Positions 11,467-23,649 of a stretch of 64,000 nucleotides of DNA are shown here, piece by piece. The notes beneath the pieces are model-generated. The model worked only from the letters and a program-made list of their open reading frames with translations. It searched no databases and was not told the DNA's origin. How positions within the stretch are numbered: the first letter of the stretch is position 1; each line of letters starts with the position of its first letter. The position numbers were made by a program, and so were the translations under genes. The stretch lies in assembly GCA_002335605.1 (NCBI GenBank), contig BEDY01000016.1:62001-126000 (forward strand), in the 5' to 3' direction. This DNA is from Prillingera fragicola. Lineage: Eukaryota > Basidiomycota > Tremellomycetes > Trichosporonales > Trichosporonaceae.

Positions 11467-12963
11467 CTACTCATCCTTGGGTCTCATTTCAAAAAATGTC
11501 CTAGGAGGACGAACATATTTGCGCGGCGCGGGCTCGGGCTCGTCGCTGTCAAACTTTTTGAAGGATTCATAGCTCTTCTCCCTGGCCGGCTGCGACGAAG
11601 ACTCCTCCCAGTCCCTTCGAGGTGCCCTAGGCTGACGCTCGCGTCCGCCAAAGTATCCCACAGGCCCGAATTCAGAGCCGCTGGCACCGCCGCGCATGGC
11701 CAGCTCGCGCTCGCGGTCGGCGGCACGGTGGCGACGAGCATGACGGACGTGTGCGCCATACATCTTCTCCTGCTTGGCTTTGTCGTCTGCGACGCACTTT
11801 TCAAGCTGCGCGAGGAGAGAGTACGCGTCTGGGCCCCAGTGGCGGGAGGACGAGGCGCCGAGCTCGGCGTTGAGAGTGTAGCCGGGCAAAGGCGCGGGAG
11901 GGGCGCCGCCACGTCCTTGGCGCAGAATATCGCTGCTGACGGCCTTGACGACATTCTCGACGATACGGGCAGTGGGGCGAGACCACGCAATGGCATGCTG
12001 CTCCATCTCGCGAACTGCGGCGGCGACACCACCGAGATCGCGGAACGATTCCCAGCGTACACCAATGAGCTCATTGTAGGCACTGGTCTGGCAGCCGGCC
12101 AGGTAGCTCTCGACGCCAAGACTGCGCGCGTGCTCGAAAACAGCGAGAGCAAGGTGGGGGGCGTTGTGAGTCGTGCGAAGAGCGTGCATGGTAGCAGAGA
12201 GTGCACGGGGATAGGTCGCAGGCCAGTTTAGCCTGCGGTCAAAGCCAGTCTCGCGAGCAAACACCCGGCGCTGTGCCCAGCTGACCACATCAGGCGCGGA
12301 CGTGAGAGCTGCAAGCTCCTCGGTGAGGGCATCGATGGCGGCCGAAAGCGCAGGCGATTCGTCCTCGACGCGGTTAGTACGCCACGACTTGGGCGGCGAG
12401 ATCATGCGCTCCCATGCTGGCGCCGTCAAGCCGCGGCCATCCGGCGATGGGGTGAGCTCGAAACGAGAGCGAGGGCGGAGCGCACGCTGCTCGAGCAGCC
12501 TGAACATTCCAGCGAGAGAGTCATTGATAGCCCCGGCCTCGTGAGGCGTCTGTCCGCGGTGACGCATCGTCCGCCGTGTAGTTCCCCGGAAAAGACGCGG
12601 AGAGTGGGTGATGGGATCGTTGGAGGTGTAGCTGGGTTTCGACGCGGATCCAGTGTTTGAAATGGCATGGCTGGCGGTCAGCGAGCCGTGTTCGCAAGGA
12701 GAAACTTACGGAGCACGCACGACACGGTCCCACAGCTGGTCAATACGAGCCTTTTTGGACGCTTCAGCGGCCGGCGTGGTAGACTCAGCAGCAGCAACAG
12801 CAGCAGCAGACGAGGAAGACGCCGCGGGAGTGGACGAGGGGTCAGAGGAAGACGGGGTTGCGGGCGAGGGGTCGGACGATGAGGCTGTGCTCATGCACCT
12901 GGCATGATGGACAAGCTGGCCTGACCGTGCTGCGAGACGGCGCTCTAGTGTTGCTGTGAGCAT
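11467..12963 (-). CDS. Mtf2-like mitochondrial protein
   Basis: Two exons (12710-12963 and 11467-12670, intron 12671-12709) give 485 residues from ATG at 12963. The N-terminus (MLTATLERRLAARSGQLVHHARCMS) is basic and free of acid residues apart from one Glu, as expected for a mitochondrial targeting peptide. A Ser/Ala-rich spacer follows. The middle (AYNELIGVRWESFRDLGGVAAAVREM) resembles the Mtf2-like C-terminal domain of fungal factors for mitochondrial mRNA maturation and translation, especially COX1 mRNA in yeast. The last 120 residues are charged and low-complexity. Family assignment is from recognition of that segment only. The gene is divergent from the small membrane protein gene. Confidence 0.7.
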
Positions 12964-13193
12964 GGTGGGTAGAATGTGGTGTAAAGGACAGAACGAAATG
13001 ACCGGAAAGGACGGCTGCCAAAGATTTCGGCCGCTTCCATTTTGGTGCGTGCCTGAACAGACCGCCTGGGCTGGCTGATCCGGTGAGCTCGGCGAGCTCG
13101 GCGCAGCTGCACCGCGTGTGGTCATGGACAGGGCAAAGGTCGAGCAGAACAGTGTTGCATTGTTGTTCTTGGACACTACACGACTAGGCAGCC

Positions 13194-13940
13194 ATGGCAA
13201 AGCAGACGGCCAGGAAACGTACTACCGCACAGCGCACAAAGGACGTTCTCACCGCCGATGAGGGTAAGCCCACCACTTCCACCATTCGTACTGACGCAAG
13301 TAGTCCGTCCCATCAGCGAGGAAGGTGAGCATATATGAGCATATAGCTCGCGCACATGCACGAGGACCAGCAGGATTGACAAGGCCAGAGCAGGACAACG
13401 AGATCACCGCTTTCCGTAAGAAGAATGCAGCCGACCAGGCCGCAGCGAGGCACAACCTCGACCTCATGGTCATGGTAGGCATCGTCTTGTGAGTACCCCT
13501 TTCGCACTTGTCTGTCCCTCAGGCATGGACCCTCTAACCGTCTTGCATCAATCCCAGACTAACTTTCCAGCGCACTCTACCAGATCCTCCGTATCAGCCA
13601 ACACCCCCGCTCCATCTTCCTGATCCCCGCCACAGTGGCCCAATCCGTCCTGCTGCTGTGCAGCATCAGCCCCGGCCGCATCCCCATCCCCCCCATCGCA
13701 GCCGCGGCACAGCAGCACACCATGGTGACTGCCGCCCAGCTCGGCTTGTTCCTCGCCATCTTCTCGCTGGTCAAGTACGCGCCTGGCACAGCCGAGGCAG
13801 CGGGCATGCTTGAGATTCTCAGGTGGGCGTTGCCCGAGCTCATCACTGGTGTCGTCGAGATGCAGAGGAGGAGTGAGCGCGAGGCGGAGCTCAGCATCAA
13901 CCAGCTTGAGAAACTGAGGTATCCACTCAAGGGAGCTTAG
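13194..13940 (+). CDS. Small multi-spanning membrane protein of unknown function
   Basis: Four exons (13194-13263, 13304-13324, 13389-13488, 13571-13940) give 186 residues; the second coding exon is only 21 nt. The first 60 residues are hydrophilic, beginning MAKQTARKRTTAQRT. Two or three hydrophobic segments follow: LMVMVGIVFALYQIL, IFLIPATVAQSVLLLCSI and LGLFLAIFSLVKY. The C-terminus is a charged helix. I do not recognise the family. The short length and topology would suit an ER or peroxisomal membrane factor, but nothing in the sequence decides this. It converges on PEX1 with 152 bp between the stops. Confidence 0.75.
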
Positions 13941-14092
13941 GAGCCGTGAGAATACTGTAGAGGCGACAGCGCTGCAACGCAGGCTATGAGAGTGGCGACG
14001 CCAGCCGGCGCAACTGGAATGGTGGTCTCGCGAGCAGCAGAGCACAACCTCATGATGAATGCATATATTTCCTTTACCCACCCCATGCACGT

Positions 14093-17000
14093 CTACTGCA
14101 AACTAGTCCTCGTCCCCGTCGCCCTCCCCAAGTCTCCGTTCCCCTGGCTGCCGTCTCGATCAGATACAAACGACGCATAGATGCGGGCAAAGCGTTCGCG
14201 CTCGGCGGGGGCAACTGACGGCCTGGTGGAACCCAGACTCTTGCGGAGATGCAGCTCCTCGATGATTGGGGTCGTGAGGGCAGTCTTTTCGACCTCGTCA
14301 GTCTCGGCACCGTGTGGTGCGGTGGAGTTGACAATGGTCTCGATCTGGGATTGTCAGTTGTTGCCCAACAAGAAAAAGGAAACTTACACGTTCAGTGAAG
14401 GCTGCACGCTGGGCAGATGTCGTGGGCAGCTCGGCAGGCTGGAGCTGGCGGTAAGCCGCCCCAGCAGACTCGGGGACAGCAGAGCCGTTTCCGTTTGCAG
14501 TCTCGCCGTTGGCGACCTCCATGCCCTTGCCCTTGTCGACGGCTTTCCCCTTGCCCTTGTCGACTGCCTTGCCCTTACCCTCGACCTCCTCGTCAGGCTT
14601 GACGAGCACAGAGTGCACGACATCCAGGTGGGCATTGTACACCAGAGCCTGCAGATCGGCACCCGAGAAGCCAGCAGTTTCGGCGGCAAGCTGGTCATAG
14701 TCCACCGAAGGCGACACATGGAGCTTGCGGGTAAAGGACTCGATAATCTCGCGGCGGTCAGCCTCGCTGGGCATGTCGCAGAGAATCGACTTGTCGAGAC
14801 GACCTGGGCGAAGAAGGGCGGGGTCGATGAGGTCGGGGCGACTGGTCGCAGCGAGAACGTACACGCCGTCGAGACCCTCGGCACCGTCCATCTCGGTGAG
14901 CATCTGGTTGACCACACGGTCGGTGACACCTGTAGAGTCGTGACCACGTTTGGGTGCGATAGAGTCGAATTCGTCAAAGAACAGCACACATGGCTTGGCT
15001 GCACTTGCGCGCTCAAACAGGTCGCGCACCGACTGCTCACTGGCACCGATATACTTGTTGAGGATCTCGGGGCCCTTGACACTGATAAAGTTCAGGCCAC
15101 ACTCCTTGGCAACGGCGGACGCGAGCAGCGTCTTTCCGCAACCAGGGTAGCCGTAGAGCAACAGACCCGAACGCAGGCGGAGAGGACAGTTGGCAAAGAT
15201 GCGAGCATACTTTGTCGGCCACTCGAGGGTCTCACGAAGGACCTGGCGTGCATCATGCAGACCGCCAATGTCGGCCCAGGAGACCTCGGACTTTTGCAAT
15301 GCAATGCCGCGCAAACTGAATGGAGTGAAGGCTTCCTGCGCAGCCACAAAGTCGTCCATGGACAATGGCGATGTTTCGATACCCTCCTTGGCGCAGCGGA
15401 TCATGGCCTGCTGCGCCGCGCCGGTCACGAGGTCGTTGAGGTCTGACGCAGAGTAGCCCTCTGTCAAACCTGCGAGCGTGACATGGTCAAGCGCGCTCGG
15501 CTCGGTAACCGTCACCTGAGAGCCACTGCTGTTCTCTTGGGCATGCACAAGTGCCTCGATGATCTCGCGGCGAGTTTCCTGCTTTGGCGAGGGAATCTTG
15601 ATCGAGTCACCGAAAATGTGCTTGGACGTGAGAAGAGGGTGGAGCGATGCCGATCCTGTTGCTGTCGCAAGCACCATGACGCCCTTGGGCAAGGTGGAGA
15701 CGAGGCGGGAAAAGTGCTCGGCAAGGATGGCGGGGTTGGACGATGCTGAGAGTTCGTTCTCGGGGCCGAGAATGAGATCAAGGTTGTCAAGAATAAGCAG
15801 GCACGGCTTCTGCTTCTCGGCTTCCTCGATCCACTTTGACATTGTCTCCTTGATCGTGTTCACGCGGGCGTCGGGATCGAGACGTCCAGTGTCGTTTTCA
15901 ATTGGAACAGCGAGAATGTTGCGGTCCGACTCGAGGCGCTCGCCGATCGCGTGGGCAATGGCAGTCTTGCCAGAGCCCTTGGCACCGGTCATGAGCAGAG
16001 GGCGGGCTCGTCCTGTAACCGCCGCCCGAGTGAGATAGCTCACGGCCGTGTTGATGACCTTGTCGACGCCGGCAAGAGTTGCAGAGGGCGTAGCCGAGGT
16101 CACCAGCTGAGCAGCAACACTTGTGCCGTTGGCCTTGCGCGAATGCTTTGGTGTAGCAGTCGAAATCTTGACTGCACCCCAGCGCGACCACTCTGGCTCT
16201 AGCTCGCCCGTCAACACGACGCTTCCCTCGGGCATCTCGTCCCACGCAGCAAGCCATGCCTCAAGTGGAGGTTCCTCGGTTTCCTCGACCTTTTCCTCGC
16301 CCTCTTGCACTTCCTCGTCCTCATCGGGCACCTCCCTGGGATGATGCAGCGCCACATAGAGCCGTCCGCCGTCACGCTCCAACCCCAAACGAGTGCGGAC
16401 CCGCTCCAACGTAGAGGGCGCAACGAGGGCCGCCCTGTCGATGCCGATCGCCTGCGAGTCGACGGGCGACAGCTCGGGCGCACCCCACTTCCGAGCCACG
16501 CGCGGAGGCACGGTTCGGAGGGTTGCCTCCTTGGCCGGCGTCTTCCCCTTTGCCGAGGTCGTGGGAGCCGGCGCTGGGGTGACGACCTTGGGTGCCTCTG
16601 CTGCAGGCGTATTGGTGGAGCGTGGGCGTGGAGCGACGTAGATTTCTGTATCAATGTTGATGAGCACTACTGAAGATGAAGTTGTCGGCGGGTTGGTCTC
16701 GTCTGGGAATGGTCAGCCTGGCTTGGAGTTCTGCCAAGACAACAAGTACGCACCGACCCGTATACGAATCTTTGTCCGACCCATGACCCAGACGTCAATC
16801 TCTTGACCCTTTTGCGCTGCCCTCAGCTGGCCGAGCAGATTGTTTTCCAGATAGTTGGCATTTTGCTCCTGCGGCTGTCAGCAAGGTCCACCGTCTTTGA
16901 TGCGTACGAGGATCTCCCAGTCATCAGAAGACACAGGCGTGACCGATACGGAGCGGGCTTTTGTAGGGTTGTGAATAATGCTGATCTCGAGCTGTCACGT

Positions 17001-17360
17001 TAGTTGCCGTCTCACCGACGAACTCACAATCGTGCCCTCTGCCCAACCATAGTTGAGCGCGACCTCTGGGTCGACCTCGACCGTCTCAATCTGGCTACCG
17101 CCAATACCCGAGAGCGACGACGCGGCAGCCAAGCCCGACCAGCCGAGGTATGCAGGACGTGGAGTCTGTCGCGAGCTCGATGCTGGAACCAATGGAGACA
17201 GGTGCAGGATGAGCCCCTGTGGCCTCTGGGCGGTCAGCGGGAACCGAACGCTGAAGGGATGTACCGTCTGGGATTGGGCTAGCGAGGCGTAGAGCGACAG
17301 TGGGAGGTGGACGAGGTTTGACCTCAGAGAGCGGTACTTCACCGCGGCCTTGCGAGCCAT
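14093..17360 (-). CDS. PEX1: Peroxisomal AAA ATPase Pex1
   Basis: Pex1 and Pex6 form the motor that pulls ubiquitinated Pex5 out of the peroxisomal membrane. Five exons (17028-17360, 16908-16991, 16754-16868, 14388-16702, 14093-14344) give 1032 residues, close to the yeast length of 1043. The N-terminal domain contains GWAEGTI and ARSVSVTPVSSDDWEIL, typical of Pex1. D1 has Walker A GAKGSGKTA and a weak Walker B (LLILDNLDLILG). D2 has Walker A GYPGCGKTLL, Walker B VLFFDEFDSIAPKRG and DPALLRPGRLD. The final exon supplies the conserved AERERFARIYASFVSDR tail. A weakly active D1 and a full D2 are usual for Pex1. A Gly/Lys-rich repeat (GKGKAVDKGKGKAVDKGKG) lies in D2, about residue 930. Confidence 0.96.
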
Positions 17361-18181
17361 TGCGATGTGTGTTGCGGGGTAGAGAATGGAGAGGGAGAGT
17401 AGAGGAGTGTGGAGAGACAGGATTAGATGTAAGAAGTCGAGCAGAGACGAAGGCCTTGGATGGTCCCCGGCTACGACGTGCCTCCTGGCCCGAAGCGCCA
17501 AAGCCGGTCCTGGGCGACAAGACGGGAATTTTGCTTCCGCTCTCAACGTAGCTTCCGCCGGCCGTAAAGGACGATCGGACCATGCTCCGCTGGGCACCGA
17601 GGGCCGAGGTGGTGGTCAACGCCGATGCACAGGTGAGTGGGAGATAGCCGGGCCAGCGGAGGAGTGTCGGATCAGTAGGAATGTAGCCTGGACGTGCTCA
17701 AACGGTTCAAGCGGTCATTTGGTGGCATCAGAGTCGGTGCGCGTGCGCTGAGTGCCAAAGTGGTACCACCACCCATCGAATCATGGGGTTTTCGTGCCCT
17801 CATCTGCCACTGTTTTACACACTCACAGGGACGCAGAGACCAATGCTTCTGTGGTATTTACTGTCCAGGTCTTCTCATGTCCATGCATACACCCAGAGTT
17901 ATGCGTGCGTCTACGCATTGTGCTTGAGCGAATGGCAGCGGGAATATTAGGGCGCACTGGCCAATCTCCTGGATGCTGCTCAGGCACGACTGCTCACGAG
18001 GCCAGGCACGTCCTCTCGTAACATGTCGCGTGGCGTTTTATATGGTACGATCACAAGAACAATGAACAAGCAAGCAAGTCTTTGTTGTCGCCGCGTCGCC
18101 TTGTTGTGCAATATTATCTAGACCTGCACCTCGAAAAAACACCGTCTCAACACGGTCACAACAGGTCTTTCTCTATCCACC
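17361..18181. other. Divergent PEX1/ERG1 intergenic region
   Basis: No gene that I can support. A minus-strand ORF starting near 17619 has a basic, Ser-rich N-terminus that might be a small upstream ORF, but it runs out of frame through PEX1 exon 1. The ERG1 leader near 18100-18180 is pyrimidine- and A-rich. Confidence 0.4.
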
Positions 18182-19964
18182 ATGAGCACAGCACCAACAC
18201 TTTCCTCTGAAGCAGGACCCTCGTTGGTCAACGTGAGTAGCTCCACCTCTAATCCAAAAGAGGAACCACACACGCGCGTGTTGTAATTTCCGGATTATCG
18301 ACGCGATATCGCACAGACCGCTGACCCACACCCCAGCTGACCGACCTGCAACCCGAAGTCATCATCGTCGGCGGTGGCATCGCAGGCTGTGCACTCGCAT
18401 ACGCGCTCTCACACAAGGGTCGCAAATGCTTGCTACTCGAGCGTGACTTGAGGGAGCCAGACAGGATTGTCGGCGAGCTGCTCCAGCCTGGCGGAGTAAC
18501 TGCGCTCGAGGAGCTCGGCATGGCGGATACGCTCGTCGGCATCGACGCTACTCCTGTTGAGGGATACTGTGTCGTGTCGGGCGAGCGCCAGGTCAAGATT
18601 CCCTACCCCGAGCTCGAGCCCAAGGCTGCAAATGGCGCTGCCAACGGTCATGCCAATGGTACCGCGAACGGGTCCGCCAACGGACACTCGAACGGCCACG
18701 CTAACGGCAACGGCAACGGCGAGAAGGCCGATGCTTCTTGGGCGGTGACCTGCGCCAGTGGCCTGAAGGAAGGTCGCTCGTTCCACCATGGCCGCTTTAT
18801 CCAGGCTCTCCGTGCAAAGTGCATCAACGACGCGCCCAACGTCACCGTCGCCGAGGCGACCGTCCGCGACCTCGTCTTCTGCCCTCACACCAATCACGTC
18901 ATTGGCGTATCAGCCTCGTTCAAGGCCGACGGCGCTGGCGCTACCCCGCGCAACGTCTTTTCCCCCCTCACAATCATTGCCGATGGCTGCTTCTCCAAGT
19001 TCCGCAACTTGCCTGGAACCCGCCTCCCGACTCCCCAGCTGCGCTCGCACTTTGTTGGCGTGGTGCTCAAGAACGCCGACTTGCCGCTCAAGTACCACGG
19101 CACAGTGTGTCTGACCCCGCACGGCCCCGCGCTGCTGTACCAGATTGGTGACGAGGCGCGCGAGACGCGTCTCCTCATCGATGTCAAGGGCAAGCTCCCG
19201 TCCGTCGCTGATGGCTCCCTCAAGGTAGGTCGTTTTCTTGCGAGCTCGCACTGACTCTACAGCGCGTCATTCTCGAGGACTATGTGCCCCATCTTCCCGA
19301 GGCCCTCCACGCCCCCATCCGCGACGCGCTGGAGAAGGACCGCCTCCGCTCCATGCCCAACTCCTTCCTCCCTCCGAGCATGCAGGGCTTGGCAAAGTCT
19401 CTCGCCGGCGCCATCCTCGTTGGAGACGCATGGAACATGCGCCACCCGCTCACTGGCGGCGGCATGACTGTCGCTTTCCATGACGCAATCATCCTGACAA
19501 AGTACCTCTCACCCGACGAGGAGCTACCCGCCGGCCGCGAGGGATTGGCGCGCTGGGATGTGATTGCGGACAGGCTGAGGGACTGGTTCTGGGACCGCAA
19601 GGCTCTCTCTGGCACCGTCAACGTGTTGTCGATTGCGCTGTACGACCTGTTTGGCGGCGCAGACGACAACCTCGCCGTGCTCCGTGAGGGGTGCTTCAAG
19701 TACTTTGAGCGCGGCGGCGAGTGCGTCGCTGGACCCGTCGGGCTCTTGTCGGGGCTCTTGCCAAGGCCCATGGCGCTGTTCACCCACTTCTTTGCCGTCG
19801 CCTTTTACTCGATCTACGTGCTCTTCACGCAGGGCCGTCCCGGCGCTGGCGGCAAGGCGCCCAGCCCGCTCGAGTACCCTGCACTGGCATTGCTCAGCTT
19901 GCAGGTCGTGTACACTGCTTGCGTCGTGTTCTTGCCTGTCATGGCGAGCGAGTTGAAAATCTAG
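18182..19964 (+). CDS. ERG1: Squalene monooxygenase
   Basis: Erg1 epoxidises squalene to 2,3-oxidosqualene on the ER or lipid droplets, the first oxygen-requiring step of ergosterol synthesis and the target of allylamines. Three exons (18182-18232, 18337-19224, 19263-19964) give 546 residues. FAD-binding motif VIIVGGGIAGCALAYAL with the closing acidic residue in LLLERD is near residue 20. The second FAD motif, GDAWNMRHPLTGGGMT, is in exon 3. Two C-terminal hydrophobic helices anchor the protein. An Asn-Gly/Ala-rich insertion (about residues 113-146) makes it longer than the 496 residues of budding yeast. Confidence 0.97.
18625..18726 (+). repeat. Asn-Gly low-complexity repeat inside ERG1
   Basis: Repeated (Ala/His/Ser/Gly)-(Ala/Thr)-Asn-Gly units encoded by GCCAACGG-like DNA repeats, between the FAD domain strand and the substrate region. 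The repeat is in frame and looks like a flexible loop expansion. Confidence 0.8.
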
Positions 19965-20292
19965 CCCCAGCTCGATGACACTCGCGCGGCACGCGACACC
20001 ACTCGGAGATCGTATACCCACTGAATCTCATTCTCTTGCTTAGCATATTATGGTTGCTCTATAGAATTACATGTACATGCACCGCCTCTACTCTATTAGC
20101 GTGAGTTGCAAAAAAAACAAGCCCTATGTCAAAATATACATTATGTGCAAAGCACCCGACCCGCAAAGCAAGGTCTTCGTTAAGTCTAGCCTACGTCCTC
20201 AATAACACCTCTCCGTCATACGCAGCTCGTCCGATGTGCTCTAAGCCTTCGAATGGCTAAATTCCTCCCTCCTGTTCGACCGCTCAACGGCC
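19965..20292. other. Convergent ERG1 / PH-protein intergenic region
   Basis: Tail-to-tail spacer with A-rich tracts near 20110-20160 that suit polyadenylation on both strands. No ORF worth calling. Confidence 0.5.
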
Positions 20293-22571
20293 TCACTGGC
20301 CCTCAAGCTGGAACCGCCTCACGACGTCGGCAACGGCACTCTTGGCCGTGGCAGTGGCACTCCTCTTCCGGCCATGTACCTGGAACGACTGGTTCTGGAA
20401 ACTCTGCGCCTGGCGCTCATGCGTCGGACTTGCCGGGGCCGCCGTGGAGGCAAAGTAGTCGCCGCCAGGCGTTATTGTCGCGATGGACGATGGGGTGGCG
20501 CTCGTCTGCGTTATGGCTGGCACAGTCTTTGCTGGAGGGAGGGCAGAGGTGTCGGCTCGTGGCGAGAGCGGGGCGGCTGAAGAAGGGGTCTGGCGCTCGC
20601 GCTCGCGGTTGATGAGAGCGCGAATAGCTGCAATCCACTTGATCTCCTCTTCCTCGCTGGGAGCGCACAGGTCAAAACGGCGCTTGTTGGTGACTATGCG
20701 GATCATGTGCTCTTGTGTCTTGGCGTGCTCACGTGTGGCAGACTTGGAACGTGTCGAGGGTTTCCGGGTCGGTGCCTCGTCCGTTGAAGATCCTCCGTCG
20801 TCCTCTGACGCCTCCTCGACCGAGAAGACGTCCAGAATGGATGGTAGCGCAATGAATGTCAAAACGCGCGCGTCCATGTGCGATTTTGTGTACGTGATAC
20901 CCGACGAGGTGAGGAAGAACCACCGTTTACGCCATACTTCGCGGGCCGTCTTGCGCGATTTCTTCATCAGGTACATTGCCAGAATCACCTTGTTGGGATC
21001 CGCGAGGTTGGCGCACTGCTGCTGGGTCTGCTGCTGCTGAGCTGCCGAGGCGTGCATGTCCGACCACGCCGCCGAGGGATCCGAAAAGTACGGCTCGTCC
21101 TCGTCTGAGCTGTGGGGCATGGCCGAGAGACCCTCATTGGAAGCAGTGGAGGCGTCGCGACGGAGACCAGTCGTACCTTGCCGTGTCGGCATCTGCAGGG
21201 GCTGGATGATGGGGTTGGAAAGACGGCGGTTGACAGCCGCCTTGCTTGGTGGCTGCACTGTGGGCGAGCGAGCGGAGAGCGATGCCATCTGGCCAGACAG
21301 CGAGTTTTGCGCTGGTGACGCCTGAGTCTGTTGACTACTCGATGGTGGGTTGTACGACGACGGCGCATACGACGGGGCAAGAGACGCAGGCGCTCCAGAT
21401 GGTGGTCCGCGATTCATGTAGCTGCCCGCCACCGACGGCGATGCCGATATCCCAGAGAAATTACTCGTCCATGTTCCAACGTGCTGCTCTTCCTCGGCAG
21501 TTCGGCCTGGGCCAGCAGGCACGGGGACCGGGCGAGACTGAGCTTGGGCAGCGTGGGCTTGAGCTTGATTCTTTCGCGCAGCGTCCTCCTGCTTGTCTGA
21601 CAGACGCTTGCGCGTGCTGTTAATGGCCGAGATCCAGTCGGCGCGCTCTTCTGCCGATAATGCTTCGACAAAGAATGTGCGCTCGGCCGTTACTAGTGCA
21701 AACGCAAAGGGATGTTTCTGCTTTTCAGACGTCACTGGTACGACCGAGTGAATCTGCTGCAGGTCGATAGCGCGCGAGAGCGAGTATTCCTGCCATCGTC
21801 AGCAATGTCTACGTGACGAGCACCCACCCTGTTGTCCTTGTAGTATGCCACCTTTGTCGAACGCAGGACAAACCACTTCTTCTTCCACATCTGTAGATTG
21901 TTAGCGCGCCGCCAACTTGCGTAGACACCTTTCGCCTCTCCTGCTTCTTGATCAAGAAGCCGCTCTTGACCACACGCTGGCCGTCCATGCCGCTCTGCAG
22001 GTCGGCGTTATCGCCCACGTCCTCGTCCGTGTCGTCCTCGTCTACGTCCTCTGCAGCCTGGACGGCGGCAGCAGGAGCGTCAGGCAACACTGGCGGCAGG
22101 TCGGGACTGTCAATGCTCGAGCCGTGGCGTTCTGCAATCGCGCTCAGCCCGCCGTGCGGCGTCGCGGGCGACGTGGCTATAGGCGAGTTTGTAAACTGCG
22201 GTCCACCAAAGACGCTGGTGGGTGTGTTGATGATTAAAGGAGGAAGAGACGACGATGCGGCAGAAGAGTCGGATTCGTTGCCAGATGTTGGCTTCTAAAC
22301 ACCAATGTCAGTGGGTGTATATTGGGATAACAACGGCACCTACTCTGATGGGCTTTGACCGTGACCGCTGTGGTGCAGTGTCGCGTGCTACGGGCGACTT
22401 TACAGACAGCTTGCGTTCAATCTCTGCTCGCGAGGGGGGGGCCGCTGGGACGGGCTGTGCCGTTGTTGAGATAGAGGGCGGCGCGCGTTGCGAGACGACA
22501 GAGGCCCCTGCTGGACAGTGTCAGACGCACAAAGAACCCCTGTACTTGATCTACTTACGCAGAGACGACAT
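20293..22571 (-). CDS. Tandem pleckstrin-homology (PH) domain protein
   Basis: Five coding exons (22559-22571, 22344-22510, 21929-22294, 21828-21890, 20293-21789) give 701 residues. Only ATG at 22571 keeps frame across the first intron, so the first coding exon is 13 nt. The first PH domain is split by three exons: VVKSGFLIKKQERRK, then WKKKWFVLRSTKVAYYKDN, then EYSLSRAIDLQQI...RTFFVEALSAEERADWISAI. The second reads AMYLMKKSRKTAREVWRKRWFFLTSSGITYTKS...RFDLCAPSEEEEIKWIAAI. Long Ser/Gln/Pro-rich linkers separate them. The layout resembles Opy1-type phosphoinositide sensors, but orthology is not shown. Acceptor choice after exon 1 (22510 or 22507) is ambiguous by one codon. Confidence 0.85.
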
Positions 22572-23649
22572 TGCGACTGGACCTGCTGTTGCGCCTTGCC
22601 GGCGACTTTAGCGGTGTGTGGGTGCCGGTATGGCGACAGAGTTGGGTGTGCTGTGAGCCCTGATCTTTGAGAGTGGAGCTGGCGCAGGTATCAGAGGTTG
22701 TGTAGGATGACAGAAGAGGTGTTGCAGGCAACATCAGTCGGTGGTGGGTGAGGGGGGACGAGGGGGCGCACAAGAGGGAAGGCGGCTGTGGGGTGAGGCA
22801 TGGGGGCACTTCAGGCACCACATTATTTGGTCCCGTCTGGCATCTTGCTCGTTCCATCAACCTCCACTTTCTTGTAACACAAAGCTGCAATGCTTCTTCG
22901 TAGATCTCCCCTCTTCACACTTTCTATGCTTCTCATTGCAATGTGGAGCAAAACATTATCTGCCATGTTGCTCCCGGCAGTGGAGTACATTAACACCAAG
23001 AAACCTATCAGACGGGATATCCAGAGGAGCTCGCAGAAGGAGTCGTCTGTTCAAACACGTAGCTCACAGGGTGTTGCCCTAGGGTACGGAGTCAACAGTT
23101 ACCAATTGGGCTGGACGTGGACCTTGTGCTAGACACGAGGGTATTCAATCGCCTAAAGCCCAGTCAAGCCAGTCAAGCCAGTCAGGTTGCAGCCCAGGGA
23201 CCGGCACCAGGGATTGGCGCCGCCGGTCAAGTTTATGCCGAACCAGCAGTGTGTACTGTGGAAAAACGCTCAGTCTTCCTCAATGAGTCGCCTGTGGTAC
23301 ATCGTCCCACGTTAACTATAAGCTCATTGCGCTCCACTGCCTATCCAGGGCGGAGATTCATCTGTGCATGGATGGCTCAAACAGACGATGTACTCGGCAT
23401 TCGGTGTCGATGTTGGGTGCGCCACACCTCTACGTACCGGACGAACTAATTTGCCACCGCGGCGTTATGTAACACCTCGCTGTTTCCACGTGGCGGCTTA
23501 AATTGCTTCCGCTTCAAGCGCAAGCCTATCAACCCCTCGCGCCTTACTTTGTGCCTTTGTTATCGCCCATTCCACGACGTCAGCCCCGACTACTTGATCG
23601 AACTGCTCCGAACATCCACCTACACCCCACATATTCCACAAAAGTCATA
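22572..23649. other. Divergent PH-protein / OPI3 intergenic region
   Basis: Includes the long PH-gene leader: the ORF upstream of 22571 is out of frame with the gene. There are three copies of a cagtcaagcc unit at 23161-23187 and a CACGTG box near OPI3. A 110-codon + ORF (23117-23449) has no recognisable features. Confidence 0.45.
23487..23492. promoter_or_regulatory. CACGTG E-box upstream of OPI3
   Basis: Centre of the 8-bp palindrome CCACGTGG, 163 bp before the OPI3 start. In ascomycete yeasts phospholipid genes carry related bHLH (Ino2/Ino4) sites; whether that holds here is unknown. Confidence 0.4.

Noticed and set aside
14181..15446. 421-codon + ORF antisense to PEX1
   Set aside because: Lies opposite the PEX1 AAA domains and its last coding exon; composition follows from the opposite strand.
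17095..17619. 174-codon minus ORF overlapping PEX1 exon 1
   Set aside because: Most of it is PEX1 exon 1 read in another frame; the first 80 residues are in the leader and not recognisable.
22572..22734. Extended N-terminus for the PH-domain protein starting at 22734
   Set aside because: Ends in phase 2 at the only good donor, while the next exon requires phase 1; the short start at 22571 fits.
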